A DNA stretch of 47,185 nt from Aphanizomenon flos-aquae FACHB-1287 (GTDB taxonomy: Bacteria > Cyanobacteriota > Cyanobacteriia > Cyanobacteriales > Nostocaceae): assembly GCF_014698755.1 (NCBI RefSeq), contig NZ_JACJTO010000034.1, positions 1 to 47,185 of the forward strand, read 5' to 3'. The position numbers and the translations under genes were made by a program. Positions within the stretch are counted from its first letter, which is position 1, and each line of letters starts with the position of its first letter. Of this stretch, positions 29,548 to 38,355 are shown one piece after another. A model generated the notes under the pieces. The model ran no database searches. It worked only from the letters and a program-made list of their open reading frames with translations, and was not told where the DNA came from.

Positions 29548-31173
29548 CTAACAACTATATCCATCTCTAGTAATTGGAAAATTGTAATCAGAAGATATAT
29601 CATAATCATAACCTGCTTGCAGCAGTGTTTCGCTATCAATGTTAGTTTCTTGATCAAGAACTTCAATAACTTTGTTATAAATGTCTTCTGCTTCTTGGGG
29701 AGAATCACCAATACTTGTTAATCCTAATTTACCAAATTGAGAAAGACATCCCAGGAGATGAAAAACTGTACCTGTTTCTGTACCACTGTCAAAATATAGC
29801 CTATGGTGGGCAATAATATCCATTAAATCATTAGGTAATAATCCTTGATAATTGGGTTTTTGTAAATTGTCTGTGGCAATATAATATTTAGGTCTACCTT
29901 GTTGACTATAAAATAAACCAGTGGATAAATCATAGCGACCATTAGTTAATAATTTTAAGGTCATAAATGGGTGAGTTGTTCCTCCTTTGCGAAGATTAAT
30001 TTCAATAGCTTGAATATCCCATATACCATTACCTTTGTCAACGGTCACAAAGTCAACTGCAAATCTTTCTAAAGCTCCTTTTTCTGCTAATTTTTTGCCA
30101 ACTTTTAAACCTAATTCCTGTAATTCACAGCGGTAATTTTCATGAGCAGGAAAGCGACAACCTATATAAATTTGTCCGTCAGGTCCGCCTAAAATTTGGT
30201 CGTGGGTAGAAAGAATTTCTACTTCTCCATTAGGTGTAATTCTACCTTGAACGCTGGGAGAATGTTTAATTTCTCCTTCTATAAAAGCTTCGACAATTGC
30301 TCCTAATTCGGGAATCCGTTGAGAAAAATTTGCCCAAGTTTCTTGTAAAGATTGAAAACGTAAATTGAGGAAGCGATCGCTAATAGCTGCTACTCTTTGA
30401 ATATGATCAGCTTTTCCGGGGGCAAAATCCATTATTTTTCTTAAATCTAACAGTGCATTTCCTTCTCCAGAAAACCCTTCATTTAACTTAATTACCATTC
30501 TTTGTAATGTCGGTTGACGTTCCCACAAATCAGCCGCAGCATTAGCTAAATCTGCCGAACTTTTGACCAACTCGCTACCGTCGGGAAGAGGTACATCACT
30601 TTCTTTAAAAATTTGTCTACTTCCGCTTTTTGTTCCCCAAATCTGTAAATCTGGTGCAGCAGCATATAAAGGTACACCTAGTTTTAGAGATAATTTTGCT
30701 TCCCAAAATGTAGAATTATAACATACCATAAAAGCTTTATTTAATCGCAGAGCCTTGTAAATACGTTCTAATAAACGGGGACGTTCTAATATTTTTTGAC
30801 TCAAAGGTTTTAAGGAAGCATCATAGGTAGAAAGTAATAATAAACGATGACGAGCATGAGAAAAAGGAATCCCCGGAAGTAATTGTAGATAATAATCAAT
30901 AATACTGGGATGAAGTGGCATTGATGTCACATAAATTAACCTAGTGCGGGGATTTCGTAACCGCATTAACGAGAAAAGTAATCTTTCTTCATAATGCTCA
31001 CAGCCTTCTACCTTAAGTAATTCCCGTTGATCTATACTTAAAGAAGGAATAATTAAAATATCTGCTTCGCTATTATCAAATAACTCGCTAGTTTTCCAGC
31101 GATCGCTTAAAGTTAATTGTAACTGACGAAATTTATCAATTTCCTGGAAATCATCAATATTTACTGTAACCAT
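29548..31173 (-). CDS. ATP-grasp protein, peptide-ligase PGM1-related
   Basis: A 541-residue ATP-grasp enzyme. After an N-terminal domain (residues 1-200, with ILIIPSLSIDQREL and LIYVTSMPLHPSIIDYYLQL), the ATP-grasp core runs from about 200 to 420: VIKLNEGFSGEGNALLDL (glycine-rich lid), IVEAFIEGE, and the metal-binding FAVDFVTVDKGNGIWDIQAI followed by EINLRKGGTTHPF. It corresponds to the family annotated as peptide ligase PGM1-related, after pheganomycin synthetase, in which a carboxylate is activated as an acyl phosphate and joined to an amine. The actual substrates in cyanobacteria are unknown to me. A strong ribosome-binding site (AGGAGGAGG) lies just before the ATG, which fixes the start. 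Confidence 0.85.
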   Translation of the reverse strand: MVTVNIDDFQEIDKFRQLQLTLSDRWKTSELFDNSEADILIIPSLSIDQRELLKVEGCEHYEERLLFSLMRLRNPRTRLIYVTSMPLHPSIIDYYLQLLPGIPFSHARHRLLLLSTYDASLKPLSQKILERPRLLERIYKALRLNKAFMVCYNSTFWEAKLSLKLGVPLYAAAPDLQIWGTKSGSRQIFKESDVPLPDGSELVKSSADLANAAADLWERQPTLQRMVIKLNEGFSGEGNALLDLRKIMDFAPGKADHIQRVAAISDRFLNLRFQSLQETWANFSQRIPELGAIVEAFIEGEIKHSPSVQGRITPNGEVEILSTHDQILGGPDGQIYIGCRFPAHENYRCELQELGLKVGKKLAEKGALERFAVDFVTVDKGNGIWDIQAIEINLRKGGTTHPFMTLKLLTNGRYDLSTGLFYSQQGRPKYYIATDNLQKPNYQGLLPNDLMDIIAHHRLYFDSGTETGTVFHLLGCLSQFGKLGLTSIGDSPQEAEDIYNKVIEVLDQETNIDSETLLQAGYDYDISSDYNFPITRDGYSC

Positions 31174-31467
31174 ATCCTCCTCCTGATATTTCTATACTAC
31201 TTTCTTATTTAAAATATACCCTAAGAGAGAGTGCAGATAAAGATTGTGAATGTGTCGTTTTGTTAAATATAAAAATCTCCATCTCTTCCTTCTCCACCTC
31301 TGTGGCCTCTGTGCCTCTGTGGTTAGTTAAAAAAAAATTAAAATTCACCACACAAACAAATGCCATATTAATTAATAAAAATTTCAAACTCAAGAGAGAT
31401 AAATAAATATTTAATAGCCCATAAAATCGAAGAATTTGGGAATAGCTAAATACTAAAAAAGGGAACT

Positions 31468-31725
31468 ATGATAGATCCACAACCATTATATGATACAGAA
31501 CTAGTAGATTGTGCCAGAGCAAATGCCAACCAGGGAATAGAAACCGCAGCTTATCAGTGTGGTTATGGGAATGATATTAATACATTTACCCAAGAATTAC
31601 GCCAAGCTTGTGAAAAAATGAATTTACAAGTTAGAGAACTGAAAGAACTGATTACCGATCAGGATATAATCTTAAAATCCGGTACTGGACAAATTATTGC
31701 CCCAGAGACAGAATCAGAACTTTGA
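31468..31725 (+). CDS. Small conserved-looking hypothetical protein
   Basis: An 85-residue acidic soluble protein of unknown function. Features: N-terminal LYDTELVDCARANANQGIETAAY, then CGYGNDINTFTQELRQACEKM, a helical segment and a short tail with SGTGQIIAPETESEL. Three cysteines are present, without a metal motif. No membrane segment. A GGGA sequence a few bases before the ATG could serve as ribosome-binding site. Composition is compatible with a real cyanobacterial gene. It lies in a 900-bp interval between the ATP-grasp and M50 genes and is divergent from the former. Confidence 0.7.
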   Translation: MIDPQPLYDTELVDCARANANQGIETAAYQCGYGNDINTFTQELRQACEKMNLQVRELKELITDQDIILKSGTGQIIAPETESEL

Positions 31726-31871
31726 TTTTCTCCAATGTCAGCGAATTTTTAACCATAGAAATTGTACTTTGTCAACTTTTTGGCAAAAAAATATAATTCA
31801 AAGCTTTATAACTGCGTGTAGTGTCATCACAACATAGCGCCGTTTATGCCTAAGATAAATAAACATATTTA

Positions 31872-31899
31872 TTGATTTTATCCTCAAAAATGGTAGAAT
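31872..31899 (+). promoter_or_regulatory. Sigma70-type promoter candidate
   Basis: TTGATT, a 16-bp spacer, then TAGAAT. Match to the housekeeping consensus is good. It points to the M50 peptidase gene, whose ATG is about 160 bp downstream; the leader would include the heptamer run. Confidence 0.55.
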
Positions 31900-31984
31900 G
31901 TATAGAAAAACAGACTTGTTCTAGTACACAACGGCTGCCGTCAATCAACCATTAAAAATTTGACAAAAGCTTGTGTAATCTGCT

Positions 31985-32013
31985 TTTTTAATTTTTAATT
32001 TTTAATTTTTAAT
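31985..32013. repeat. T/A-rich heptamer tandem repeat
   Basis: About four copies of TTTTAAT in tandem. The same heptamer family appears as a short run at 38277-38297, before purH. Confidence 0.75.
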
Positions 32014-32059
32014 TCCGCAGTGCGGTACTAGCTTCCGTCTCAATAGCAAAGGTTTAGAG

Positions 32060-33544
32060 ATGTTCAATTCATCAGAAACTCCTATCATTGCAGCCATTGT
32101 ACTGATAGCGTCCGGCATTTTAGGCTGGGGCTTTTATCGCGCCAGACCTTTTGGTAAACTAGGTATATTAGCCTGGTTACAGTCCGTCGTCTTAATGACT
32201 CCCTGGCTGTTGTTCTTTGGATTATTTGCCGCTGGGATTTATATCAATATCGTTGGTATCTTGTTCCTAGTGGTAACTTCCGCTGGATTGTATATTTTCC
32301 TCGGCAGAAAATTACGGGAAGCGGGACAAGATGCTATTCTCAAGCAACGGGCAACAGATAGACTCGCGGCCCAAAGTGCAAGCGAAGGTGATAAAGACAG
32401 TTCAGTAGCAACAGAACAGCAATTAGCGCCAACGCCCATACCTGAAGCCGATTTAAGCCTAATTAGAGGTATTTTTGGGATTGATACATTTTTTGCCACA
32501 GAAACTATTCCCTACCAAGAAGGAGTAGTTTTTAAAGGTAATTTACGCGGAGAACCGGAAGCCGTTCACAACCGACTCACGAAAACCTTACAAGAACGGT
32601 TAGATGATAAATATCGGCTGTTTTTGGTAGAAAATACCGACGGTAAACCGGTAATGATTGTTCTCCCTAGCCGCACTGACCCCCAGCGGACTCAATTAGG
32701 ACAAAAAGCTTTTGCTGTGATTTTGTTGATAGCAACCATTGCTACCAGCTTGGAGGTGGGGGGTATATTACAAAACTTTGATCTACTCAGTAATCCCGAA
32801 CGTTTTGTAGAAGCCTTACCTATTGCTTTGGGTTTATTTGTGGTTCTCATAGCTCATGAAATCGGACATTGGTTGTTAGCACGTCGTCACCAAGTGCGGT
32901 TAAGTTGGCCGTTCTTTTTACCAGCGGTGCAAGTTGGCTCTTTTGGGGCAATTACTAGGTTTGAGTCCCTTGTCCCTAGCCGTAAAGCCTTATTTGATAT
33001 TGCTTTGGCTGGACCTGCTTTCGGTGGGATTACTTCCTTATTATTACTGGTAATAGGGTTACTACTTTCCCACCCAGGAAGTTTATTTCAATTACCGAAT
33101 CAGTTTTTCCAAGGTTCAATTTTAGTCGGTAGTTTAGCGCGGGTTGTCCTGGGTTCGGCTTTGCATTCCCCTGTAGTCAATATTCATCCTTTGGTGATTA
33201 TTGGTTGGTTAGGATTAGTCATTACTGCTTTGAATTTAATGCCCGCTGGACAATTGGACGGGGGGAGAATTGTACAAGCGATTTATGGACGCAAAACCGC
33301 AGGTAGAACCACTTTTGCGACGATAGTTTTACTGGGTATTGTATCATTAGGTAATCCTCTGGCTATGTATTGGGCAATTGTGATTCTGTTTTTACAACGG
33401 GATTTAGAACGGCCTAGTCTCAATGAAATTACTGAACCAGATGATGCTAGAGCGGCTTTATGTCTTTTGGCTCTGTTTTTAATGATTGCTACTCTTTTAC
33501 CTTTAACTCCTGCTTTAGCTGGGCGTTTGGGTATCGGTAGTTAG
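32060..33544 (+). CDS. Site-2 protease-like M50 metallopeptidase (EGY-type)
   Basis: A 494-residue intramembrane zinc protease homologue. It has N-terminal membrane helices (about 8-80), a soluble domain (about 90-215) with the GNLRGEP segment seen in the family, and an M50 core. The core carries HEIGHWLLARR (zinc ligands His266 and His270, catalytic Glu267) and the third ligand in NLMPAGQLDGGR (Asp400). Plant EGY1/EGY2 and cyanobacterial relatives share this arrangement. Site-2 proteases release membrane-bound regulators such as anti-sigma factors, or remove signal-peptide remnants; the substrate is unknown. It is probably transcribed from the promoter at 31872 and ends before a hairpin at 33562. 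Confidence 0.9.
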   Translation: MFNSSETPIIAAIVLIASGILGWGFYRARPFGKLGILAWLQSVVLMTPWLLFFGLFAAGIYINIVGILFLVVTSAGLYIFLGRKLREAGQDAILKQRATDRLAAQSASEGDKDSSVATEQQLAPTPIPEADLSLIRGIFGIDTFFATETIPYQEGVVFKGNLRGEPEAVHNRLTKTLQERLDDKYRLFLVENTDGKPVMIVLPSRTDPQRTQLGQKAFAVILLIATIATSLEVGGILQNFDLLSNPERFVEALPIALGLFVVLIAHEIGHWLLARRHQVRLSWPFFLPAVQVGSFGAITRFESLVPSRKALFDIALAGPAFGGITSLLLLVIGLLLSHPGSLFQLPNQFFQGSILVGSLARVVLGSALHSPVVNIHPLVIIGWLGLVITALNLMPAGQLDGGRIVQAIYGRKTAGRTTFATIVLLGIVSLGNPLAMYWAIVILFLQRDLERPSLNEITEPDDARAALCLLALFLMIATLLPLTPALAGRLGIGS

Positions 33545-33561
33545 GAATAGAAGAATTATCT

Positions 33562-33585
33562 CGTTCCCATACTCTGTGTGGGAAC
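33562..33585. terminator. Hairpin CGTTCCCA/TGGGAACG
   Basis: CGTTCCCA and TGGGAACG pair around an 8-nt loop. It lies about 20 bp after the M50 stop codon and directly before the truncated gene copy. Near-identical hairpins are very common interspersed palindromes in Nostocales, so it may be a repeat rather than a dedicated terminator. Confidence 0.5.
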
Positions 33586-33741
33586 GAATTATTGATAGAA
33601 GCAATTGCTATGCTAGGAGGTTTACCTGAACTTCCCACTTGTAGTAGTTTAGAGCCTTTAATGCCAGAAGATGGTATAGATGTAGATCAGGATGATGAAG
33701 TAAACCTCAATCCTACTACAATCAAAAGACCTAAATTTTAA
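33586..33741 (+). pseudogene. Truncated copy of the downstream hypothetical gene (34437-34889)
   Basis: This segment reads in frame as IAMLGGLPELPTCSSLEPLM and onward to TIKRPKF and a stop. It is nearly identical to the last 50 residues of the intact gene ending at 34889, with homology from 33586 (aligned to 34731). The 5' two thirds are missing; the homology starts right after a hairpin. It is a relict of duplication or of an insertion event that placed the HicA/HicB pair between the copies. Confidence 0.85.
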
Positions 33742-33759
33742 TCAAAATTCTCAGCAGAT

Positions 33760-33990
33760 ATGCCCAAGAAAATTAGAGAATTGAAAAGTTTATTATTACA
33801 AGCTGGGTTTGCTTATAAACCTGCCAAGGGAAGTCATAGCAAATGGATACATCCAAAATTATCACAAGCTATTATTATTGCAGGTAAAGACAGCAATGAT
33901 GCTAAACTCTATTTAGAAAAGCAGGTAACGGAAGCACTGGAAGAACTAAAGAAGATCGAAGCAGACAAACAGGAGAAACCAAAAGAATGA
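33760..33990 (+). CDS. hicA: HicA-family toxin (mRNA interferase)
   Basis: A 76-residue protein of the HicA/YcfA double-stranded RNA-binding-like fold. The core reads LKSLLLQAGFAYKPAKGSHSKWIHP, with the catalytic-type His26 in the G-S-H motif, then a strand with II(I)AGK and a helix. HicA toxins cleave mRNA in a ribosome-independent way and are held in check by HicB. The C-terminal tail (EELKKIEADKQEKPKE) is charged and longer than usual. Its stop overlaps the antitoxin start by four bases (ATGA), the normal toxin-first hicAB order. It follows the gene fragment by only 18 bp. Confidence 0.85.
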   Translation: MPKKIRELKSLLLQAGFAYKPAKGSHSKWIHPKLSQAIIIAGKDSNDAKLYLEKQVTEALEELKKIEADKQEKPKE

Positions 33991-34211
33991 AATATACAAT
34001 AATTATTCAATGGTCTGAAGAAGATAAATGTTATGTAGTATTATTGCCTGATTTTATTAATGTAATGCAGCCTTGTACTCATGGTGAAACTTACGAAGAA
34101 GCTTTAAAAAATGGTCAGGAAGTATTAGAAATGCTGATTGAGTCATGTTTAGAAGATGGTGAACTGCTTCCCGAACCGCAAGTTTTAGGCAAGTTTTTGA
34201 AAGTCGCGTAA
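33987..34211 (+). CDS. hicB: HicB-family antitoxin
   Basis: A 74-residue protein with the HicB partial RNase-H-like fold: YTIIIQWSEEDKCYVVLLPDF, the conserved GETYEEALKNGQEVLEMLIE helix, and GELLPEP. It binds and blocks HicA. A C-terminal DNA-binding domain, present in many HicB proteins, is absent here, so autoregulation would need another factor. It starts four bases inside the toxin gene. Confidence 0.87.
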   Translation: MKYTIIIQWSEEDKCYVVLLPDFINVMQPCTHGETYEEALKNGQEVLEMLIESCLEDGELLPEPQVLGKFLKVA

Positions 34212-34228
34212 TTTGTAAATTGATGTAG

Positions 34229-34255
34229 GTTGGGTTGAATAAAATGAAACCCAAC
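34229..34255. terminator. Hairpin after hicB
   Basis: GTTGGGTT pairs with AACCCAAC around an 11-nt A-rich loop, 18 bp after the antitoxin stop. No T-run, so it could be an interspersed GTTGGGTTTC-type palindrome as well as a terminator. Confidence 0.45.
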
Positions 34256-34436
34256 ATTGATTAATTACAGTTTCAATAAATAACAGTTCCTAAACAATCT
34301 TTACTGCGCTTAAAAAAATCAGCGTGTAAGCCTACGTAGGTATAGTTTTTATTTGTTACCTATAATTAAACAACGAAATGCCAATGTATTTCCAAAGAAA
34401 ATAAGTTATAATGCGAAGAACACGGGAAGACAGTGG

Positions 34437-34889
34437 ATGGAAAATATAAATATGGCAATTACAGCAGAAAAATCACTTAATTTACAAAATGGTCCAAATT
34501 GGCAATCCTTTGAAAAATTTCGCACAGAAGGTGTAAAAGCACTGGAATCAGTTAAAACTGGGACAGTTGCTACTTTAAATACTAAAACTGGACAATACCG
34601 CATTCTTGAAGAACAGGATTTTCAACATTTATTAGGTTTAGCTCGTGATGTTGATCGTTTGCGCGGAGGGATGCGTGTAATATCTAGCTCTGTGCGTGTT
34701 GTGCAAAAACATCGTGATGTTGAGAGTATTGATTTATTAATAGAAACCATTGCTATGTTAGGAGGTTTACCCGAACTTCCCACTTGTAGTAGTTTCGAGC
34801 CTTTAATGCCAGAAGATGGTATAGATGTAGATGAGGATGATGAAGTAAATCTTGATCCTAGTACAATTAAAAGACCTCTTGATTATTGA
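34437..34889 (+). CDS. Conserved-looking hypothetical protein, parent of the truncated copy
   Basis: A protein of about 150 residues that I do not recognise. With the ATG at 34437 (MENINMAITAEK) or at 34452 it reads: an N-terminal helical region, EGVKALESVKTGTVATLNTK, YRILEEQDFQHLLGLARDVD, RLRGGMRVISSSVRVVQKHRD, then a C-terminal acidic segment (residues around EDGIDVDEDDEVNLDP). The frame continues upstream to a TTG at 34353, but that part has no supporting start. No membrane segment. The last 50 residues are duplicated at 33586-33741. Its partners are unknown; the hypothetical gene at 34958 converges on it. Confidence 0.75.
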   Translation: MENINMAITAEKSLNLQNGPNWQSFEKFRTEGVKALESVKTGTVATLNTKTGQYRILEEQDFQHLLGLARDVDRLRGGMRVISSSVRVVQKHRDVESIDLLIETIAMLGGLPELPTCSSFEPLMPEDGIDVDEDDEVNLDPSTIKRPLDY

Positions 34890-34957
34890 GGTTTGTTCAT
34901 GAGTACAATTCTCATTCATAAATATTAGGGTTGGCATTAATAACCCTAATATTCTTT

Positions 34958-35656
34958 TTATAGAGATGACCTCATTTTTACTTCTTCTTCACCAGCACGA
35001 ACTATAATTGAGCGAACCATTGAGCCAAAAATCCGCCATCCTACTAAACTTAAACTCGCGTGTCGTGTTGCTAATAGCAAATCATCTAATTTTATTTGTA
35101 CTATTCCATCAAATAATAAGGCATTTCCAACTATATCAGATGAATCATCTGGCAAGCGTGGAAGATACATCTTTTGTGTGGAAGTAAACTTTAACAATTG
35201 CGAAAGAATTTCTTTTGCGTTGGGATCTCTACTACTAATTGGTTGAATTCGTAGTAGTGCTGCATAATTGCGTCTGCCTTTTACGAGATCACAAGTAGAA
35301 CTAGCTATTGCAAACTTGCTATTTTCCCGACGATTTCCTAGAAAATAAGCTGCATTTGTACTAACAATGTCACCTTGTAAAAGTGTAAAGGAGTCCTTTT
35401 CTGGATCTGCTAAACCCTTTTCAACGACATCCTGATAATAAATTGGTTTACGAATGAGCGCCCCTTTTTCACTAAATACATCCTGGCGATATTTTGTTTG
35501 TTTCAGGTTTTTAGAAAATTGTTGAATAGTTTTAATAGCCTGATCATCATGAGAATAATTTTGTAAATATCTTTCTAGTTCTGGTAAATTTTTTGGTATG
35601 TTTGTTTCTGCTTCTGAAAGCAATTCTTTTTGACTATTATTTGTAGTTTGATTCAT
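34958..35656 (-). CDS. Hypothetical protein, possibly metal- or nucleic-acid-related
   Basis: A 232-residue protein I do not recognise. The N-terminal 60 residues are polar and helical. The middle has LLQGDIVSTNAAYFLGNRR and FAIASSTCDLVKGRRNYAALL, which look like a buried beta-strand core with a conserved-type Cys-Asp pair. The C-terminal part holds LDDLLLATRHASLSLVGWRI and a charged tail. No signal peptide or membrane segment. It converges on the hypothetical gene at 34437 in an interval that also carries hicAB; it may be accessory cargo. The ATG at 35656 has no strong ribosome-binding site. Confidence 0.7.
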   Translation of the reverse strand: MNQTTNNSQKELLSEAETNIPKNLPELERYLQNYSHDDQAIKTIQQFSKNLKQTKYRQDVFSEKGALIRKPIYYQDVVEKGLADPEKDSFTLLQGDIVSTNAAYFLGNRRENSKFAIASSTCDLVKGRRNYAALLRIQPISSRDPNAKEILSQLLKFTSTQKMYLPRLPDDSSDIVGNALLFDGIVQIKLDDLLLATRHASLSLVGWRIFGSMVRSIIVRAGEEEVKMRSSL

Positions 35657-35706
35657 ATTTTTATATTTACAGATTTCTAGAGTATAAAATTATTTTTTGT
35701 ATTTTA

Positions 35707-36924
35707 TCATGGACAGAGAACAAAATCAAACAAATAATGCGCCATTTCCAACTTAGAACAAGCCGGAATTTCTACCTCTCTTCCTAACCTATCTAAAAAC
35801 ACCGCTTGATTATTATCACTCCCAAAACCACTATCAACTTTATCAATAGGATTGGCTACAATTGCATCTAATTTCTTTCTTTGCAATTTTTCCCGCGCTG
35901 GCTTGACAATATCCCCAGTTTGTGCTGCAAAACCAATTAAATATTGATGGGGTTGTTTGCGATTTCCCAGTTCAGCGACAATATCCGGTACTGCTGCTAG
36001 AGGAAGATTTTCAGGAAGCGATCGCTTGGGCAATTTTTCGCTACTATAATCTTTAGGCTTGACATCCGCCACCGCCGCTGACATAATAATTATATCCGCA
36101 CTGGGTAAATGCTTTAACATAACTCCCTGCATCTCCTCCGCCGTAATAACGGGAATAGCTTCCACTCCCAAAGGTACATCCCAACTTCCCGGACAATGTA
36201 CCAATATCACCTTTGCACCTCTGTGTAGTGCAGCCTGTGCCAATGCTAAACCCATTTTACCAGTCGAAGGATTGCCAATAAATCGCACCGGATCTAAATA
36301 TTCTCGCGTTCCCCCAGCACTAATTAAAACCTCTTTCCCCACTAAATCTCTCTTGCCTTGGGTGTATAATAAAGATTGAATATAAATAAATATTTCCGCA
36401 GCTTCTGCCATTCTACCAGCACCAATGCGATCGCAAGCCAACAACCCAGAACCAGTTTCCACACCATAAAATCTGTTATCTGTCAATAGCTGCTGCCAAT
36501 TTCTTTGTACTGCTACCTGTTCCCACATATCTGTATTCATCGCTGGTGCTAACAACACTGGACAAGTAGAAGCGAGAACAGTATTTGTTAATAAGTTATC
36601 TGCCATACCATAAGCTAACTTAGCCAAAGTATTAGCAGTTAAAGGCGCGATAACAATTAAATCAGCCCATTCCCCCAACTCAATATGTAATGGACGAGAA
36701 TAAATTGGTTGCCAAAAATTCTCATCTGTATAAGCTTGATAACGGGATAAAGTAGATAAAGTTAAAGGAGTAATAAATTTTTGGGCAGATTTAGTGAGAA
36801 TAATTCGCAATTCCACCCCAGATTTAAATAGTGTAGAAACCAATTCACAAACTTTATAGGCGGCGATACCACCGCCCACACAAACAACAACCCGTTTAGA
36901 TTTAGGACTTGTAAATAATGGCAT
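35707..36924 (-). CDS. coaBC: Bifunctional CoaBC (coenzyme A synthesis)
   Basis: Bifunctional phosphopantothenate-cysteine ligase and phosphopantothenoylcysteine decarboxylase. In the N-terminal CoaC flavoprotein half (about 1-190) I see [16 protein letters not shown], the active-site His in [12 protein letters not shown], the PAMNTDMW motif and the substrate-lid Cys. In the C-terminal CoaB half (about 195-405) I see [30 protein letters not shown] and the EKLPK motif. The 405-residue length is normal. The small DUF2555-type gene upstream on the same strand may be co-transcribed, with a 79-bp gap. Confidence 0.97.
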   Translation of the reverse strand: MPLFTSPKSKRVVVCVGGGIAAYKVCELVSTLFKSGVELRIILTKSAQKFITPLTLSTLSRYQAYTDENFWQPIYSRPLHIELGEWADLIVIAPLTANTLAKLAYGMADNLLTNTVLASTCPVLLAPAMNTDMWEQVAVQRNWQQLLTDNRFYGVETGSGLLACDRIGAGRMAEAAEIFIYIQSLLYTQGKRDLVGKEVLISAGGTREYLDPVRFIGNPSTGKMGLALAQAALHRGAKVILVHCPGSWDVPLGVEAIPVITAEEMQGVMLKHLPSADIIIMSAAVADVKPKDYSSEKLPKRSLPENLPLAAVPDIVAELGNRKQPHQYLIGFAAQTGDIVKPAREKLQRKKLDAIVANPIDKVDSGFGSDNNQAVFLDRLGREVEIPACSKLEMAHYLFDFVLCP

Positions 36925-37003
36925 TTTGGGTTAAAATCTCAATTATCTGTGATTTTAACTTCTCCTACCCAATCTAAAATCCAAAATCTAAAATTTAAAA
37001 TTC

Positions 37004-37216
37004 TTAGGCTTCGTCGTAAGCTTCTAAATCTAAGAGGTGAATATAGGCTTCAACTAACTCTGGACGCTGAAAAGCAATTGCCCGCAGTAGATGCCAATCA
37101 TTTAAACCCTCAAAAGCATTACTATAATTATCTAATTCCAGACGTGTAGCCAAATCCTGTACCTCTGTCGCTGTCATAGCAGAAATTTCTGTTTTGGAAA
37201 TGCTTAGAGTTTTCAT
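37004..37216 (-). CDS. DUF2555-type small cyanobacterial protein
   Basis: A 70-residue, mostly helical acidic protein: an N-terminal segment, then MTATEVQDLATRLELDNYSNAF, LNDWHLLRAIAFQRPELVEAY and LLDLEAYDEA. I take it as DUF2555, a cyanobacterial family of about this size with unknown function, found next to coaBC in other genomes as I recall. The ATG at 37216 has GGGGAGGG-like bases upstream on its strand. Its place before coaBC suggests a link to that operon, which is inference only. Confidence 0.75.
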   Translation of the reverse strand: MKTLSISKTEISAMTATEVQDLATRLELDNYSNAFEGLNDWHLLRAIAFQRPELVEAYIHLLDLEAYDEA

Positions 37217-37362
37217 AATGCTTGCCCCTCCCTTTTGCAGCGCTTAAATTCAGCTGAGGGTGGAGTTGATTCCACCTTTACTATCTTACTCATTAACGAG
37301 CATTAAATTTGTAAAAATTCTTGTGAATTTCACCAGAATTTGAAAAATTTTTGTAACTAAAG

Positions 37363-37989
37363 TTAACCAATTGTGTTGACAACAAAAGTTCGTAGCACTT
37401 TCAACATTTGTAAATTAATTTCATGACCCATTTCAAATTCATGGTACTCCACTGCCACTCCTAGACCTTGTGCAACGTCCCTCGACTTAATTGCCGCTTG
37501 CAAAGGAACAACCTCATCCAGTGTCCCGTGTATAATCAATGTAGGCGGAAAATTGCCTTTATTTAGCGTTGCCACAGTAGGATGTAAATAACCACTCATT
37601 ACTACCAAACCAGCCAAGGGTAAACTTAATCCTACATCTAAAGTCATTGCCCCACCTTGAGAAAATCCGCTCAAAATAGTGCGCGACAAGGGCACGCCCG
37701 TATTAGCTTCTAAAGATTGCAACCAATCTATTAACAGTTCCTTGCTTTCCGCTAATCCATCATACATATTTTCTGAGCGCAGATCATACCATGACCTACC
37801 ATTATCACCATAAGGATAAGGATAAGGAGCATTTGGGAGTAGAAATTCATAATCAGGTAGGTTAACATCGGGAATTAAAGATGCAACATCTTCGGCATTT
37901 GCACCCCAACCATGTAAAGTAACAATTAAAGCCTTTGGTGTTTGTTTTGCCGGTGGAGAAACCCTAATAAAATCTAATACTGGAGTCAT
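37363..37989 (-). CDS. Alpha/beta hydrolase, carboxylesterase/phospholipase family
   Basis: A 208-residue serine hydrolase of the acyl-protein-thioesterase/carboxylesterase family. The oxyanion segment is VTLHGWGANAED (residues 23-34). The nucleophile elbow GFSQGG has Ser110, the acid is Asp158 in HGTLDEVVP, and the base His189 is in MGHE, a complete triad. No signal peptide, so cytosolic. Natural substrates are unknown; relatives cleave short-chain esters or thioesters. The ATG at 37989 gives the normal family start. Confidence 0.9.
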   Translation of the reverse strand: MTPVLDFIRVSPPAKQTPKALIVTLHGWGANAEDVASLIPDVNLPDYEFLLPNAPYPYPYGDNGRSWYDLRSENMYDGLAESKELLIDWLQSLEANTGVPLSRTILSGFSQGGAMTLDVGLSLPLAGLVVMSGYLHPTVATLNKGNFPPTLIIHGTLDEVVPLQAAIKSRDVAQGLGVAVEYHEFEMGHEINLQMLKVLRTFVVNTIG

Positions 37990-38355
37990 GGCTAATTGAG
38001 TTAAAAATTAATGCAGATACAGTATACTGTGTCCTAATCCAGTACACATTTCCAAACTTTTTTAACCCTTCTGGATGTTTTCAAAATAAAATCATATAGG
38101 TTTTCCTAGTCTAATGAAGTACAAAATTATCTGTGTTCATCTGCGTTTATCTGCGTTTATATAATTACATATAATCTTCTAGACTTTACCAATTATCACG
38201 AAATTTTGAACAAATTAGGGCAGATTCAAACAATAGCCTCCTCAATTATTTTCACCCCGGCTCTGAATCCGAATATTTTTAATTTTTAATTTTTAACCCC
38301 CTTTCGGTAGAATGTTGTTCTGTTTGCAATTTAGTCCAAAGGAATTTAGAGGATT
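37990..38355. other. Promoter region between the esterase and purH
   Basis: A 366-bp divergent spacer. It contains copy 2 of the interspersed 52-bp repeat (38098-38149) and a short TTTTTAA heptamer run at 38277-38297. A TAGAAT at 38308-38313 is a plausible -10 for purH, without a clear -35. No gene seen. Confidence 0.55.
38098..38149. repeat. Interspersed 52-bp repeat, copy 2
   Basis: It matches 7768-7819 without gaps at about 46 of 52 positions. The final ATCTGCGTTTA is doubled here (38139-38160), which copy 1 lacks. Confidence 0.75.

Larger units (their letters stand above)
31726..32059. other. Promoter region of the M50 peptidase gene
   Basis: 334 bp, AT-rich, no gene seen. It carries a good promoter candidate (31872-31899, listed separately) and a run of TTTTAAT-like heptamers at 31985-32013, followed by a GC-containing palindromic stretch CCGCAGTGCGG. 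Confidence 0.6.

Noticed and set aside
31205-31393. 62-codon leftward frame
   Set aside because: It consists of a CCTCTGTG-type interspersed repeat and A/T-rich DNA; not protein-like.
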